Source of the DNA: an uncultured beta proteobacterium
Lineage (GTDB): Bacteria > Pseudomonadota > Gammaproteobacteria > Burkholderiales > Rhodocyclaceae
Assembly: GCA_903922075.1 (NCBI GenBank)
Contig: CAIXSK010000168.1
Span: 1-34,767, forward strand
DNA: 34,767 nucleotides
Direction of reading: 5' to 3'
This document shows positions 1-11,488 of this stretch, piece after piece; position 1 is the first letter of the stretch, and each line of letters opens with the position of its first letter. Both the position numbers and the translations under genes were made by a program. Below the pieces are notes generated by a model, which saw only the letters and a list, made by a program, of their open reading frames with translations, was not told where the DNA came from and did not search any database.

Positions 1-327
1 CTTGGCCTTGGTGGTGTAGGCGCCGGTGCACTCGAGCAGGATATCAACGCCGTGGCTGGCCCAATTGACGCCCTTCGGATCCTTGGTGGAGTAGAAAGCG
101 ACCTTCTTGCCATCGATGATGATGCAGTTTTCGCCTTCGGTTTCGACGCTGGTGCGGAAACGGCCGTGCGTGGTGTCGTACTTCAGCAGGTGGGCGTTGG
201 TGGCCAGATCGCCGGCGGCGTTGATGGCGACCACTTCGAATTCATTCTGCAGACCTTGCTCGTAAATGGCGCGCAGCGTGCAGCGACCGATACGACCGAA
301 ACCATTGATTGCAACCTTGATAGCCAT
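1..327 (-). CDS. gap: glyceraldehyde-3-phosphate dehydrogenase, N-terminal part (runs off window edge)
   Basis: Minus-strand translation from ATG at 327: MAIKVAINGFGRIGRCTLRAIYEQ...YDTTHGRF, the GAPDH Rossmann N-terminus. Confidence 0.95.
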   Translation of the reverse strand, partial: MAIKVAINGFGRIGRCTLRAIYEQGLQNEFEVVAINAAGDLATNAHLLKYDTTHGRFRTSVETEGENCIIIDGKKVAFYSTKDPKGVNWASHGVDILLECTGAYTTKAK

Positions 328-348
328 GAATTTCTCCTATTTTGTGAA

Positions 349-2355
349 TCAGGACAACAGCGCCTTGGCCGTCTCGACGACGTTGGCGACGGTGAAACCG
401 AACATGTCGAACAGCTGGCCGGCCGGTGCCGACTCGCCGAAGCGGTCGATGCCGATCACGGCGCCGTGCAGGCCGACGTACTTGCGCCAGAAGTCCGGGT
501 GAGCGGCTTCGATGGCGATGCGCTTCTTGCAGCCGCCAAGGACGGAGGCCTTGTATTCGGCGCTCTGGCGGTCGAAAACGTTGGTGCAGGGCATCGAGAC
601 GACGCGCGTCTTGATGCCTTCGCCGGCCAGCGTGGCCTGGGCGTCGAGCGCCAACTTGATCTCGGAGCCGGTGGCAATGAAAGTGATCTGCGCTTCGCCA
701 TCGGCTTCGGACAGCACGTAACCGCCCTTGGCGATGTCGGCGTCGGCAACCTTCTGGGTCACGGTCGGCAGGTTCTGGCGCGACAGCGCGAGAATGCTCG
801 GGCCATCCTTGCGGTCGACCGCAGCGGTCCAGGCAATGGCCGTCTCGGTCGCATCGGCCGGGCGCCAGACATCCAGGTTCGGGATGATGCGCATCGACGG
901 GATGTGCTCGACCGGCTGGTGCGTCGGGCCATCTTCGCCGAGGCCGATGGAGTCATGGGTGTAAACCATGATCTGGCGCTGCTTCATCAGGGCCGCCATG
1001 CGGATGGCGTTGCGGGCGTAGTCGGAGAAGACCAGGAAGGTCGCGGTGTAGGGCACCAGCCCGCCGTGCAGCGCGATGCCGTTGGCGATGGCGGTCATGC
1101 CGAATTCGCGCACACCGTAGTAGCAGTAGTTGCCGCCTTCGGTGCGGGTGACGCCCTTGCTGCCCTTGACGAAAGTCAGGTTGGAACCGGCCAGGTCGGC
1201 CGATCCGCCAAAGATTTCCGGCACGGCCGGAACCAGTGCGGCGATGGCGTTCTGCGAAGCCTTGCGGGTGGCGATATTTTCGGCCTTCTCGCGGCAGGTG
1301 GCGATGTAGGCAGCCTTGGTGGCAGCCCAGTTGGCCGGCAGTTCGTTCTTGATGATACGGCGCTCGAACTCGGCGGCTTCGGCCGGGAAGGCGGCGCGGT
1401 AAGCGGCGAAACGATTGCTCCAGTTTTCCTCGAAGACGGCACCGGCCACCTTGCGGTCCCAGGCAGCGTAGATGTCAGCCGGGATTTCAAACGGGCCGTA
1501 GGTCCAGCCGATGTATTCGCGGGCAGCAGCAATTTCGTCCTTGCCGAGCGGTGCACCGTGGCAATCGTGCGAGCCTTGCTTGTTCGGCGAACCCGCGCCG
1601 ATGGTCGTCTTGCAGCAGATCAGGCTGGGCTTGTCGGTAACCGCCTTGGCAGCGAGCAGCGCGCGTTCAATGGCATCGGAATCGTGACCATCGACGCCGG
1701 GGATGACGTGCCAGCCGTAGGCTTCAAAGCGCTTCGGCGTATCGTCGGTGAACCAGCCTTCAACGTGGCCGTCAATGGAAATGCCGTTGTCGTCCCAGAA
1801 GGCGATCAGTTTGCCAAGGCCGAGGGTGCCGGCCAGCGAACAGGCTTCGTGCGACACGCCTTCCATCAGGCAACCATCGCCGAGGAAGGTGTAGGTGTGG
1901 TGATTGACGATTTCGTGGCCGGGTTTGTTGAACTCGGCAGCCAGCACCTTTTCTGCCAGCGCGAAGCCGACGGCGTTGGTGATGCCCTGTCCAAGCGGGC
2001 CGGTGGTCGTTTCGACGCCCGGGGTGTAGCCGAATTCCGGGTGGCCCGGGGTCCTGGCGTGCAACTGGCGGAAGTTCTTCAGATCGTCGATCGAAAGGTC
2101 GTAGCCGGTCAGGTGCAGCAACGCATAGATCAGCATCGAGCCATGACCGTTGGACAGCACGAAACGGTCGCGGTCGGGCCAGTGCGGATTGGCCGGGTTG
2201 TGACGCAGGTGGCGCCGCCAAACAACTTCGGCGATTTCTGCCATGCCCATCGGCGCACCGGGGTGCCCGGAATTGGCCTGCTGGACGGCGTCCATGGCGA
2301 GAGCGCGGATGGCGCCAGTCAGTGGAGAAAACTTGGGGAGATTGCTGACGCTCAT
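349..2355 (-). CDS. tkt: transketolase
   Basis: 668 aa; [44 protein letters not shown] motifs. Confidence 0.97.
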   Translation of the reverse strand: MSVSNLPKFSPLTGAIRALAMDAVQQANSGHPGAPMGMAEIAEVVWRRHLRHNPANPHWPDRDRFVLSNGHGSMLIYALLHLTGYDLSIDDLKNFRQLHARTPGHPEFGYTPGVETTTGPLGQGITNAVGFALAEKVLAAEFNKPGHEIVNHHTYTFLGDGCLMEGVSHEACSLAGTLGLGKLIAFWDDNGISIDGHVEGWFTDDTPKRFEAYGWHVIPGVDGHDSDAIERALLAAKAVTDKPSLICCKTTIGAGSPNKQGSHDCHGAPLGKDEIAAAREYIGWTYGPFEIPADIYAAWDRKVAGAVFEENWSNRFAAYRAAFPAEAAEFERRIIKNELPANWAATKAAYIATCREKAENIATRKASQNAIAALVPAVPEIFGGSADLAGSNLTFVKGSKGVTRTEGGNYCYYGVREFGMTAIANGIALHGGLVPYTATFLVFSDYARNAIRMAALMKQRQIMVYTHDSIGLGEDGPTHQPVEHIPSMRIIPNLDVWRPADATETAIAWTAAVDRKDGPSILALSRQNLPTVTQKVADADIAKGGYVLSEADGEAQITFIATGSEIKLALDAQATLAGEGIKTRVVSMPCTNVFDRQSAEYKASVLGGCKKRIAIEAAHPDFWRKYVGLHGAVIGIDRFGESAPAGQLFDMFGFTVANVVETAKALLS

Positions 2356-2474
2356 GATCCGGAAATCCAGCCTGCTGAAAAGCCTAAATTATCCGGGAAA
2401 TGCCCTCTCTTGGGTAGGGCAATATGGCAAAACGGCAGGTCAGAGTGACCTGCCGTCAGCGCGGTTGGCAATGC

Positions 2475-3137
2475 TTATTGAATTTTCGGGTCGAAATTGA
2501 TCATCATCAGGATGCCCTGGCCGCCACCGAAGCTGCCACCGGTGTAGGCGACGCTGCCCTGGCCTGAATAGACGGCTTCGTAGCGATGGCTGTCACCGCC
2601 GAAATAGAAGGGAATCCAGGCCTTCGCCGTAACGTAGGCGCGAATGTTCGACGTCACGCCCAGAATGCGCTCGACTTCGGATTGATGCATGCCGATCTGC
2701 AGCTGGGACCACTTGCTACCCGAAGGAATACTGCCGTAAACCTCGCCATCAAACGTACCGTCCTTGGATTTGACTACGCAAGGATTGCAGGCTTTGCCAG
2801 CGGTGCTGTCCTTGGCCGGGGGTGGGGCTTGTGCCGGGGCCGGTGCGGCCGGTGCGGCCGGTGCGGCGGCCTTGGCCGTGGCTACTGTCTTGGGCGTTGC
2901 TGGTTCACAGTCGACAGGCGGCGTCTCGGTTTTCTTGGCTGTCTTGGATTTTTTGCTGGTTTTCTTGGTGGTCGTTGGTTCCGGGGGGCATACCGGCTTG
3001 GCTGCAACCGGGGCGGCGGCCGGCGCAGCAGCGGCCGCAGGGGGCGCCGTCTCTTCCGGTTTTGTTTCGTTGCTCTTGCAACCCGCCATGATAGTGCCGG
3101 CGGCGAGAAGCAACGCGATGCTGAGATTTTTCATCAC
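2475..3137 (-). CDS. Ala/Pro-rich lipoprotein with possible BamE/SmpA-like C-terminal region
   Basis: Signal peptide with lipobox (TIMAGC), low-complexity A/P/K linker, C-terminal IGMHQSEVERILGVTSN. Confidence 0.7.
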   Translation of the reverse strand: MMKNLSIALLLAAGTIMAGCKSNETKPEETAPPAAAAAPAAAPVAAKPVCPPEPTTTKKTSKKSKTAKKTETPPVDCEPATPKTVATAKAAAPAAPAAPAPAQAPPPAKDSTAGKACNPCVVKSKDGTFDGEVYGSIPSGSKWSQLQIGMHQSEVERILGVTSNIRAYVTAKAWIPFYFGGDSHRYEAVYSGQGSVAYTGGSFGGGQGILMMINFDPKIQ

Positions 3138-3176
3138 TTTGTCCTATGACATTGTTCGATGGGTAAATGTAGCAGG

Positions 3177-4190
3177 TCAGGCGCTGTGATAGCCAGTGAC
3201 GCGCTCAACTTCATTTTTTGAACCGAGGATGACCGGCACGCGCTGGTGCAGCTTTTCCGGAGCTATGTCGAGTATGCGCTGTCGCCCTGTGGTCGCGGCG
3301 CCACCTGCCTGTTCTACCAGCATCGCCATCGGATTGGCTTCGTACATCAGGCGCAGCTTGCCCCCTTGAGCGTTGAGCTTGCTATCCATCGGGTACATGA
3401 AAATGCCGCCACGGGTCATTATGCGATGCACGTCGGCGACCATGGAGGCGACCCAGCGCATGTTGTAGTCCTTGCCGAGCGGACCTTCCCTGCCTGCCAG
3501 CATTTCATCGACATAACGCTGGACCGGGGGTTCCCAGAAGCGCTGGTTCGACATGTTGATGGCGAACTCCTTGGTGTCGGCGGGAATCTGCATGTTCTCC
3601 TGGGTGAGCAGGAACTGTCCTTGTTCGCGATCCAGGGTGAAAGAGACCACACCGTCGCCGACGGTGAGCACGAGGAGCGTCGTCGGGCCATAAACCGCGT
3701 AGCCAGCGGCAACCTGGGCTGTTCCAGGTTGCAGGAAAGCTTTTTCTGCGGACTCGGGTGTGCTGAGGTCCGCGCCGTCCGGGCATTTGAGAACGGAGAA
3801 GATGGTGCCGATCGAGACATTCACGTCGATGTTCGACGATCCGTCGAGCGGGTCAAAGGTAAGCAGGTATTCGCCCTTCGGGAAACGATGCGGCACAAGG
3901 TGGGGCAGGTCCATTTCCTCGGAAGCCATGGCTGCCAGGTGGCCGCCCCATTCGTTGGCGTCGAGCAGGATATCGTTGGAAAGGACGTCGAGCTTCTTTT
4001 GTGCTTCGCCCTGGATGTTGTCGCTACCGGCTTCGCCCAGGACACCACCCAGTCCACCTTTGCCGATGGCAATCGAGATGGCCTGGCAGGCACGGGAAAC
4101 GACTTCAATCAGCAGCTTCAGGTCGCCGGTGATGACGCCCTTGTTGCGTTGTTCTTCGGTGAGATAACGTGCCAGCGTGCGCTGTGCCAT
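3177..4190 (-). CDS. fbp: class I fructose-1,6-bisphosphatase
   Basis: 337 aa; [23 protein letters not shown] and [13 protein letters not shown] motifs. Confidence 0.97.
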   Translation of the reverse strand: MAQRTLARYLTEEQRNKGVITGDLKLLIEVVSRACQAISIAIGKGGLGGVLGEAGSDNIQGEAQKKLDVLSNDILLDANEWGGHLAAMASEEMDLPHLVPHRFPKGEYLLTFDPLDGSSNIDVNVSIGTIFSVLKCPDGADLSTPESAEKAFLQPGTAQVAAGYAVYGPTTLLVLTVGDGVVSFTLDREQGQFLLTQENMQIPADTKEFAINMSNQRFWEPPVQRYVDEMLAGREGPLGKDYNMRWVASMVADVHRIMTRGGIFMYPMDSKLNAQGGKLRLMYEANPMAMLVEQAGGAATTGRQRILDIAPEKLHQRVPVILGSKNEVERVTGYHSA

Positions 4191-4223
4191 GAGAACCCCT
4201 GCGTCAATGACAAAAGCGGGATT

Positions 4224-6707
4224 TTACTCTGTCGGGTTCCTGCCGTGCAGGTAGGCGAAGGCGGCGGCGCCATTCAGGGGCTTGCTCATCAGGTAGCCCT
4301 GAACCTCGTCGCAGCCGTTGGTGCGCAACAGTTCAAGCTGGTCCTCGGTCTCGACCCCTTCGGCGATGACCCTCAGGCCGAGCGAGTGCGCCAGGGCGAT
4401 CGTGCCGAAGGCGATGGCGCGGTCGTTGAGATCGGTTTCGATATCGGCAACAAAGGAACGGTCGATCTTCAGGTGATCGATCGGAAAGAGCTTGAGATAG
4501 GCAAGCGAGGAATAGCCGGTGCCAAAGTCGTCGATGGCGAGCGTGACGCCCATGCGACCGAGGCGCTCAAGAATCTGGATGGCTTCCTGGGGGTTTTCCA
4601 TCACCGAACCTTCGGTGATTTCGAGTTCGAGCAAGTCAGCCGGCAGGCCCGAAACTGTCAGTGCATTGGCTACCGTTTCGCAGAAGTCGCGCCGACGCAG
4701 CTGGCGTGGCGAAACGTTGACGGCGATGCGCAGAGGCTTCAGGCCGGCATCGATCCAGCGTTTCATTTCGCGGCAGGCGGTTACGAGAACCCATTCGCCA
4801 ATTTCGACGATGATCCCTGTTTCTTCGGCAACCGGGATGAAACGGTCCGGGGCGATCATGCCTTCGGTCGGATGGTGCCAGCGGATGAGTGCTTCGACGC
4901 CGGTGGGTTCCATGTTGCCGGCGCGGAACTGGGGCTGGAAGCAAAGCGCGAGTTCATTGCGGGCAATGGCATGGCGCAATTTGTGTTCGATATTCAATCG
5001 CTCGGAGCTGATCCGGTTCATCTCGTCCGCGAAGAACTGAAAGTTGTTCCGGCCGGCAGCTTTGGCGTGATACATCGCCGTATCGGCGTTTTTCAGAATT
5101 GTGTCGCCGTCAGGGCCGTCATCGGGAAAAAGGCTGATGCCGATCGAAGGGCTGGTGTGCAATTCGTGGCCGTTGGCCTCGATGGACGACGAAAGGGCGG
5201 CGATTGCCTTGCCGGCAACTGCTGCGGCATCGGCTGCCGAAGCGATGCCGGGCAGGACAATGACGAACTCGTCGCCTCCCAGCCGTGCCACAAAATCCGT
5301 TTCGCGAACGACGCTGGACAGGCGGCAGGCGACTTCGCGCAACAGTTCGTCGCCTATCTGGTGACCGAGGGTGTCGTTGATGATCTTGAAACGGTCGAGG
5401 TCGAGGAACATCATGGCGATTTTCCAGCCGTGCCGGCGGGCCTCCGGTAGCAACTGGGCAAGCCGCATGAGCAGGGCCATCCTGTTCGGCAGACCGGTCA
5501 GGGCATCATGCTGGGCGATGTGCCGCATGCGCTCCTCGGACTGCTTGCGTTCCGTTATGTCGGCGAGAATCCAGATGTAATGGGCCGGCAGGCCGCTTTG
5601 CGGGTCATCGACCCGGTTGATGCGTGCCCCGGCAGGGAAGTCCTTGCCGTTCTTCTGGGTTACCTCGATTTCACCGTTCCAGGTGCCACGCAGGGAAATT
5701 TGCGCCTGAAGTGTTATTTCCGTTAGCCCATCATCTAGATTGATCAGCCCGAACACGGTTTGGCCGATCAGTTCAAACGGCTCGTGGCCGGTCATCTGGG
5801 TCGTGGCTGGGTTGATCGACAGGATGCGGTGTTCTTCGTCAGTAAAAATGATGCCGGCCGGGGTGTGGCTGTAGACTTTCTGTGCGAGTTGCTCACGCTC
5901 GGCACTGGTTCGGCGCTCGGTTATGTCGGTGTATATCGTGACAAAACCACCTTCGGCCAGCGGCACACCGCGGATTTCCAGCGTCTTTCCGTTCGGTCGG
6001 GAGCGCTCGAACCGGTGCGCAGTCAGGTGTCGGGAACGCTCCATCAGGGCCGCGACAATCTGCTCCGGATCTCCCGGACCATATTCACCCCGCTGTGCGT
6101 TGTAGCGAAAAAGCGTTTCCAGCGACACGCCAGGCTTCACGATGTCAGCAGGAAGATCCAGAAGGCGGGGAAATTCTGCGTTGAAGAGGGCAAGATTGGC
6201 GTTGCTGTCGAACAGGCTGACGGCACTTGGAATGCTTTCGATAACCGTCTGCAACTGACAGTGCTGCATGCGCAGCGCGGTTTCTGCGGCCTTGCGATCG
6301 GTGATGTCGGTGTAGGTTGTGATGAAACCAACCAGTTTTTCATCGATGTACAGGGGTTCACCCTGAACCAGATGGGTTTTCCCGTTCGGCCGGGTGCGCT
6401 CGAAGCAGTGAGCTTCAAATTTGTTGGCCAGCGCCGTGATGCGCGAAACGTGATCCTCGCTGTCGCCGGGGCCGTATTCGCCACGATTGGCCGGGATGCG
6501 GATCAGTTCGGAAAAATGTACACCTTCAAAAACGGCTTCTGGTGGCAAATTCAATACGTCAATGAACCCCTGGTTCCAGACGCGCAAGCGCAACTGCTCG
6601 TCAAAGACGCTGATGCCCTGGGGCATGTTCGTAACCACTGCCTGCAGATAGGCTAACTGGCGACCGATGTCGCCCGGTGGTAGTGAGGATGCGTCGGATG
6701 AAGTCAA
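4224..6707 (-). CDS. PAS-PAS-PAS-GGDEF-EAL signalling protein
   Basis: 827 aa; repeated PAS/PAC blocks, RLGGDEFVIVLPG, EALIRWHHP, DDFGTGYSSLAYL. Confidence 0.95.
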   Translation of the reverse strand: MTSSDASSLPPGDIGRQLAYLQAVVTNMPQGISVFDEQLRLRVWNQGFIDVLNLPPEAVFEGVHFSELIRIPANRGEYGPGDSEDHVSRITALANKFEAHCFERTRPNGKTHLVQGEPLYIDEKLVGFITTYTDITDRKAAETALRMQHCQLQTVIESIPSAVSLFDSNANLALFNAEFPRLLDLPADIVKPGVSLETLFRYNAQRGEYGPGDPEQIVAALMERSRHLTAHRFERSRPNGKTLEIRGVPLAEGGFVTIYTDITERRTSAEREQLAQKVYSHTPAGIIFTDEEHRILSINPATTQMTGHEPFELIGQTVFGLINLDDGLTEITLQAQISLRGTWNGEIEVTQKNGKDFPAGARINRVDDPQSGLPAHYIWILADITERKQSEERMRHIAQHDALTGLPNRMALLMRLAQLLPEARRHGWKIAMMFLDLDRFKIINDTLGHQIGDELLREVACRLSSVVRETDFVARLGGDEFVIVLPGIASAADAAAVAGKAIAALSSSIEANGHELHTSPSIGISLFPDDGPDGDTILKNADTAMYHAKAAGRNNFQFFADEMNRISSERLNIEHKLRHAIARNELALCFQPQFRAGNMEPTGVEALIRWHHPTEGMIAPDRFIPVAEETGIIVEIGEWVLVTACREMKRWIDAGLKPLRIAVNVSPRQLRRRDFCETVANALTVSGLPADLLELEITEGSVMENPQEAIQILERLGRMGVTLAIDDFGTGYSSLAYLKLFPIDHLKIDRSFVADIETDLNDRAIAFGTIALAHSLGLRVIAEGVETEDQLELLRTNGCDEVQGYLMSKPLNGAAAFAYLHGRNPTE

Positions 6708-6803
6708 TGGAATGGCGGGCGAACTTGCAATGCTTAATCATAGCCCAGCCCTTGAGACCGTGCTATTGGATTGGTTGTATTTTTCAATTCTGACGAATAT
6801 TTG

Positions 6804-7358
6804 CTAGCATTTCCACTTTATCGAGCATCCGATCGACGCTGTTTGCTGGCTTGGTCCTTGCCCGCTACGGGCAACTTCCTTCATCGCCTCGAACAGTTCG
6901 CGGCGCGCGTCAGGTGGCGCCGGGTTGCGTCCGGAGGCATCGAGCCGACCACGGTACTGAAGTTCGAGCTGGCTGTTGTAGCCGAAGAAATCCGGAGTAC
7001 AGACGGCGCCGTAAGCCGTGGCGATGGACTGATTTTCGTCGTACAGATAGGGGAACGGGAAGGCGAGTTCATTCGCCCAGCGGCGCATCATTTCCGGTGA
7101 GTCTTCCGGGTAGGCCGTTGTGTCGTTGCTCATAATCGCGACGCAGCCGACGCCGTGCTGCTCCAGTTCGACACAATCGCGGATCAGGCGATCGATGATC
7201 GCCTTGACGTACGGGCAGTGATTGCAGATGAACATGACCAGCAAGCCGTTGGGACCTCTGCTGTTCTTCAGCGTATAGCGCTCTCCGTCAGTGGCTGGCA
7301 GATCAAATTCGATGGCAGCTTGACCAAAATTACACACGGGCGGGTTCAAGGCGGCCAT
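6804..7358 (-). CDS. thioredoxin-family (AhpC/TSA/redoxin-like) protein
   Basis: LLVMFICNHCPYVKAIIDRL; start placed at MAALNPPV (7358) because the longer ORF overlaps the divergent rsmE. Confidence 0.85.
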   Translation of the reverse strand: MAALNPPVCNFGQAAIEFDLPATDGERYTLKNSRGPNGLLVMFICNHCPYVKAIIDRLIRDCVELEQHGVGCVAIMSNDTTAYPEDSPEMMRRWANELAFPFPYLYDENQSIATAYGAVCTPDFFGYNSQLELQYRGRLDASGRNPAPPDARRELFEAMKEVARSGQGPSQQTASIGCSIKWKC

Positions 7359-7399
7359 GTTTTTCCACTCCAAAACGCATTTCGCCCATAATAGCACCG

Positions 7400-8137
7400 A
7401 TGAATTTGCCCCGTTTTTACTGCCGAGAAGCCCTTTCGCCGGGCGCACACGTTGACCTTCCCGAGCCTGTGGCACGTCATGCGGTTCGCGTATTGCGTCT
7501 GCCGCCTGGTGCGCCAATGGTGCTTTTTGACGGGCGTGGAGGTGAGTACCCGGCGCGCATCGAACGCATCGAGCGCGACCGTGTGGTGGCTGAATTGGGA
7601 GCTTGGTGTGAAATCGAGCGCGAGTCTTCGCTGACCATCACGCTTGTTCAGGCACTACAGGCCGGTGACAAAATGGATTTCACCATTCAGAAAGCAGTGG
7701 AGCTGGGGGTCCGGGATATCGTTCCGGTCGAGAGCCGGCGCAGTGTGCTGCGTCTGGCCGGCGAGCGGGCCGGCAAGCGTGTTGCGCACTGGCAGGGGGT
7801 GGTTGCTTCGGCTTGCGAGCAGTGCGGCCGCAACCAGGTACCCCTCGTGGCTCCGCTGGAGAAACTGGAAAACTGGCTAGCACGGCCGGCGACTGGCGCC
7901 ATGCGCTTGATGCTGGCACCGGATGCCGAACAGACGCTGGCCTCCATTCGGCCGGTCGGCGAGGTACAACTGTTGATCGGGGCCGAAGGGGGGCTTGATC
8001 CGCAGGAGATGCTGGCGGCGGAATCGGCTGGATTTCAGGCGGTACGCGTGGGGCCGCGCATTTTGCGTACGGAAACGGCGGGACTGGCTGCGCTGGCTGC
8101 GTTGCAGGCGCTTTGGGGTGATTTCAGGGAGGGGTAG
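7400..8137 (+). CDS. rsmE: 16S rRNA m3U1498 methyltransferase
   Basis: 245 aa; IGAEGGLDPQEMLAAE, VGPRILRTETAGLAALAALQ. Confidence 0.93.
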   Translation: MNLPRFYCREALSPGAHVDLPEPVARHAVRVLRLPPGAPMVLFDGRGGEYPARIERIERDRVVAELGAWCEIERESSLTITLVQALQAGDKMDFTIQKAVELGVRDIVPVESRRSVLRLAGERAGKRVAHWQGVVASACEQCGRNQVPLVAPLEKLENWLARPATGAMRLMLAPDAEQTLASIRPVGEVQLLIGAEGGLDPQEMLAAESAGFQAVRVGPRILRTETAGLAALAALQALWGDFREG

Positions 8138-8140
8138 GCG

Positions 8141-9649
8141 ATGTTTGAATCAGCAGAACTGGGCCACAAGGTAGACAAGAAGACTTTCAAGACCGAAGTG
8201 CCGAAATTGCGCGCCGAGTTGCTCGACGTGCAGTACGACATGCTGGAAAAGAAGGAGTTTCCGGTCGTCATCCTGATCAGCGGTGTCGACGGCAGCGGCA
8301 AGGGTGAAACCATCAACTTGCTGTATTCGTGGATGGATCCGCGCCATATTTCGACGCTGGCCTTTTCGACGCCCAGTGACGAAGAAACTTCTCGGCCCTA
8401 CATGTGGCGCTACTGGCGCGCTTTGCCGCCCAAGGGCAAGGTCGGCATCTTTGCCGGTTCCTGGTATTCGCAGCCGATCACCGACCGGATCAATGGGGCC
8501 ATCCGGCGTTCCGAGCTCGACGAGCGGCTCGACGACATCAACCGCTTCGAGGCGATGCTGGTCAACGAAGGGGCGCTGGTCCTGAAATTCTGGTTCCACC
8601 TCTCCAAGGACGGGCAGAAGACCCGCCTCAAGGCGCTGGAGAAGGATCCGCGCACGGCCTGGCGGGTGACCAAGGAAAGCTACGAGCGCCTGAAAACCTA
8701 CGGCAAGCTGCAGGAAGTGGCTGGCCATGTGCTGCGCGTGACCAATACGGCGCATGCGCCGTGGATCATCGTCGAAGGGACCGATGACGAATACCGCTCG
8801 CTGACCGTCGGCCGCATCGTGCTCGAGGCGATGAAGCGTCGGCTGGGCCAGGAGGGTCTGCAGCGCGTGCCGGTAGCGCCGCCTATCGTCCATCCGATCG
8901 ACAAGAAGAACGTGCTCAGCGAGCTCGATCTGACGCAGAAACTGGGCAAGAAGGAATACGAAACACAGCTGGCCAAATACCAGGCGCGCCTGTCGGAACT
9001 GGTCCGCGATCCGAAATTCGTCGGCAAGCGGTCGCTGGTGCTGGTGTTTGAAGGTTCCGACGCGGCCGGCAAGGGCGGCAGCATCCGCCGGGTTGCATCG
9101 TCGATGGATGCGCGGCAATACCAGATCGTGCCGATTGCCGCGCCGACCGAGGAAGAGCGGGCGCAGCCCTATCTCTGGCGCTTCTGGCGCCACCTGCCGC
9201 GGACCGGACGGGCGGCGATTTTCGACCGTTCATGGTACGGCCGCGTGCTGGTCGAGCGGGTCGAGGGTTTCTGCGCCGAGGCCGACTGGCTGCGCGCCTA
9301 CGCCGAGATCAACGATTTCGAGCACCAGCTGGTCGATTCCGGCGCCATCGTCGTCAAGTTCTGGCTGCAGATCAGCGCCGACGAACAGTTGCGCCGCTTC
9401 AAGGAACGTCAGGACACCGAGTTCAAGCGCTTCAAGATTACCGACGAAGACTGGCGCAACCGCGACAAATGGAACGATTACGTGAGCGCCGTCTGCGATA
9501 TGGTCGACCGCACGTCAACGGGGCTGGCGCCCTGGACGTTGGTTGAGGCCAACGACAAGAACTTCGCCCGGGTTAAAGTACTGAAAACGCTGTGCGAGCG
9601 CCTGGAAGCCGCACTCAAGGACGACGACGGAAAATATTCGGAAAAATGA
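8141..9649 (+). CDS. pap: polyphosphate:AMP phosphotransferase (duplicated PPK2 domains)
   Basis: Two PPK2 Walker-type repeats: SGVDGSGKGETINLL and FEGSDAAGKGGSIRR; IFDRSWYGRVLVERVEGF. Confidence 0.93.
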   Translation: MFESAELGHKVDKKTFKTEVPKLRAELLDVQYDMLEKKEFPVVILISGVDGSGKGETINLLYSWMDPRHISTLAFSTPSDEETSRPYMWRYWRALPPKGKVGIFAGSWYSQPITDRINGAIRRSELDERLDDINRFEAMLVNEGALVLKFWFHLSKDGQKTRLKALEKDPRTAWRVTKESYERLKTYGKLQEVAGHVLRVTNTAHAPWIIVEGTDDEYRSLTVGRIVLEAMKRRLGQEGLQRVPVAPPIVHPIDKKNVLSELDLTQKLGKKEYETQLAKYQARLSELVRDPKFVGKRSLVLVFEGSDAAGKGGSIRRVASSMDARQYQIVPIAAPTEEERAQPYLWRFWRHLPRTGRAAIFDRSWYGRVLVERVEGFCAEADWLRAYAEINDFEHQLVDSGAIVVKFWLQISADEQLRRFKERQDTEFKRFKITDEDWRNRDKWNDYVSAVCDMVDRTSTGLAPWTLVEANDKNFARVKVLKTLCERLEAALKDDDGKYSEK

Positions 9650-10965
9650 GCGATACCCCTTACGACGAGCACTTCGTTTCCTGGTTCCGGGCGGTCACGC
9701 CCTACATCAACGCCTTTCGCGGCAGGACCTTCGTGATCGCCTTCGGCGGCAAGGCGGTGATGAGCGAATTCGCCAAGACGCTGGCTTACGACGTCAACCT
9801 GCTGGTCAGCCTGGGCATCCGCCTGGTCTTGGTGCATGGCGCCCGGCCGCAGATCGAGGAAGAGCTGCGCGAGAAGAACCTCGAATCGAAATACCACCGC
9901 GGCTACCGGGTGACCGATGCGGCGGCGCTCGACTGCGTGCTCGACGCGGTCGGCAGCGTCTACCTGGAAATCGAGGCGATGCTGTCGCAGGGCTTGCCCA
10001 ACACGCCGATGGCCAACAGCCGGATTCGTGTCATTGGCGGCAATTTCATCACCGGTCAGCCGATCGGCGTGCTCGACGGTATCGACATGCATTACGCCGG
10101 CAAGGTGCGCAAGGTGGACGGCGAAGGGATCAACGCCCAGCTTGGCCTGGGCAACATCGTGCTGCTCAATTGCGAGGGGCCGTCGCCGACCGGCGAGATC
10201 TTCAACCTGCAGATGGAAGAGGCGGCCGAAGCGGTGGCCGTCGCGATCAAGGCCGACAAGCTGGTCTACCTGACCGACAGCACCGGCGTCACCGATAACG
10301 GCGGGCAATTGCTGGATGAAATGACGGCCGACGAGGCTTCGCAACTGCTGCGCGATGCCGAGTGGCTGACGGCCGACATCAAGCGCTACCTGCCCTGCGC
10401 CGTGCGGGCCAGCCGGAGCGGCGTCGGCCGGGTGCACCTGATCGGCTTCGAGCAGGACGGCGCGCTGCTGCGCGAGCTGTTTACCCATGACGGCGTCGGC
10501 ACCGTGGTCACCCGCGAATCGCTGGAAAACATCCGCGAAGCCAAGCCGGACGATATCGCCGCGCTGATCGCGCTGATCGAGCCGATGGAGCAGGAAGGTA
10601 TCCTGGTGCACCGGCCGCGCGAGCTGCTTGAGCGCGAAATCGACCGTTTCTCGATCATGCTGCACGACGGCATCATCGTCGGCTGCGCGGCGCTCTACAC
10701 GCACTCCGACGAAGAGGCCGAGCTGGCCTGCCTGGCGGTCAGCGCCGAGCACCGCGAGTGGGGCTATGGCGAGCAGCTGATGGTGCGCATCGAGCAGCGC
10801 GCCCGCAAGCTGGGCATCAAGCGGCTGTTTGTGCTGACCACGCGGACCGAACACTGGTTCGTCGAGCGCGGCTTCAAGCTCGGTTCGGTCGACGATCTGC
10901 CGGCCAACAAGCGCGACATGTACAACTATCAACGGCGCTCCAAGGTGCTGTTCAAAACCTTATAA
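9646..10965 (+). CDS. argA: N-acetylglutamate synthase (AAK kinase fold + GNAT)
   Basis: ATGA overlap with pap; [23 protein letters not shown]-terminal GNAT. Confidence 0.95.
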   Translation: MSDTPYDEHFVSWFRAVTPYINAFRGRTFVIAFGGKAVMSEFAKTLAYDVNLLVSLGIRLVLVHGARPQIEEELREKNLESKYHRGYRVTDAAALDCVLDAVGSVYLEIEAMLSQGLPNTPMANSRIRVIGGNFITGQPIGVLDGIDMHYAGKVRKVDGEGINAQLGLGNIVLLNCEGPSPTGEIFNLQMEEAAEAVAVAIKADKLVYLTDSTGVTDNGGQLLDEMTADEASQLLRDAEWLTADIKRYLPCAVRASRSGVGRVHLIGFEQDGALLRELFTHDGVGTVVTRESLENIREAKPDDIAALIALIEPMEQEGILVHRPRELLEREIDRFSIMLHDGIIVGCAALYTHSDEEAELACLAVSAEHREWGYGEQLMVRIEQRARKLGIKRLFVLTTRTEHWFVERGFKLGSVDDLPANKRDMYNYQRRSKVLFKTL

Positions 10966-10997
10966 TTTCGCCAACCCCATTTCTCACGGAGTTTCAC

Positions 10998-11270
10998 ATG
11001 GCACGTACCGTCAATTGCATCAAACTTGGCCGCGAGGCAGAAGGCCTTGATCTGCCGCCCTATCCGGGCGCCCTCGGCCTGCGGATTTTTGAGAATGTCT
11101 CGAAGGAAGCCTGGCAGCAGTGGATCAAGGTGCAGACGATGATCATCAACGAAAATCGCCTCAACCTGGTCGATGCCAAGCATCGCAAGTACCTGGCCGA
11201 GCAGCTGGAAAAGCATTTCTTCGGCGAAGGAGCCGACCAGATCCAGGGCTATGTGCCGCCCAAGGCCTGA
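10998..11270 (+). CDS. yggX: oxidative-damage-protection Fe-S/Fe trafficking protein YggX family
   Basis: [24 protein letters not shown]...[14 protein letters not shown]. Confidence 0.95.
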   Translation: MARTVNCIKLGREAEGLDLPPYPGALGLRIFENVSKEAWQQWIKVQTMIINENRLNLVDAKHRKYLAEQLEKHFFGEGADQIQGYVPPKA

Positions 11271-11288
11271 TCAGGTCTCGCCCCCGAT

Positions 11289-11317
11289 CAAACCCCGCTG
11301 CGGCGGGGTTTTGCTTT
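11289..11317 (+). terminator. Rho-independent terminator after yggX
   Basis: AAACCCCGC-tgc-GGCGGGGTTTT then T-rich. Confidence 0.85.
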
Positions 11318-11488
11318 TCAGGCGACCCGATTCAGCAGCCAGGCGAGCAGCATGCCGCCGGGCAGCGCGATGGCGGCCAGGATGACGCTGGTGCGTTTGA
11401 AGTTGGCCGCCTGTTCGGCGATGAATTGCTCCATGCCCTCGAACAGTTCGGGGAAGGCGGCGATGTCGCTACGATTCTGGTTGTCCAT
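11318..11488 (-). CDS. small single-TM protein
   Basis: MDNQNRSDIAAFPELFEGMEQFIAEQAANFKRTSVILAAIALPGGMLLAWLLNRVA; one C-terminal TM helix. Confidence 0.5.
   Translation of the reverse strand: MDNQNRSDIAAFPELFEGMEQFIAEQAANFKRTSVILAAIALPGGMLLAWLLNRVA

Noticed and set aside
52-2448. 798-aa plus-strand ORF antisense to tkt
   Set aside because: Low-similarity composition typical of the antisense frame of GC-rich genes; the minus strand clearly encodes gap and tkt.
2842-2871. Tandem GGTGCGGCC repeats
   Set aside because: Encode the Ala/Pro linker of the lipoprotein; ordinary low-complexity coding repeat.
3120-3180. ATGTCAT near the lipoprotein start as a Pho box
   Set aside because: No second half-site at 11 bp and no -10 at the expected distance.
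349-4190. gap-tkt-fbp as a Calvin-cycle operon
   Set aside because: No RuBisCO, PRK or cbbR seen in the window; the genes are equally consistent with central metabolism.
3246-5450. 734-aa plus-strand ORF antisense to fbp and GGDEF-EAL
   Set aside because: Spans two real minus-strand genes and their gap; antisense-frame artefact.
9478-10932. 484-aa ORF antisense to argA
   Set aside because: Shadow of the argA codon bias, no recognisable domain.
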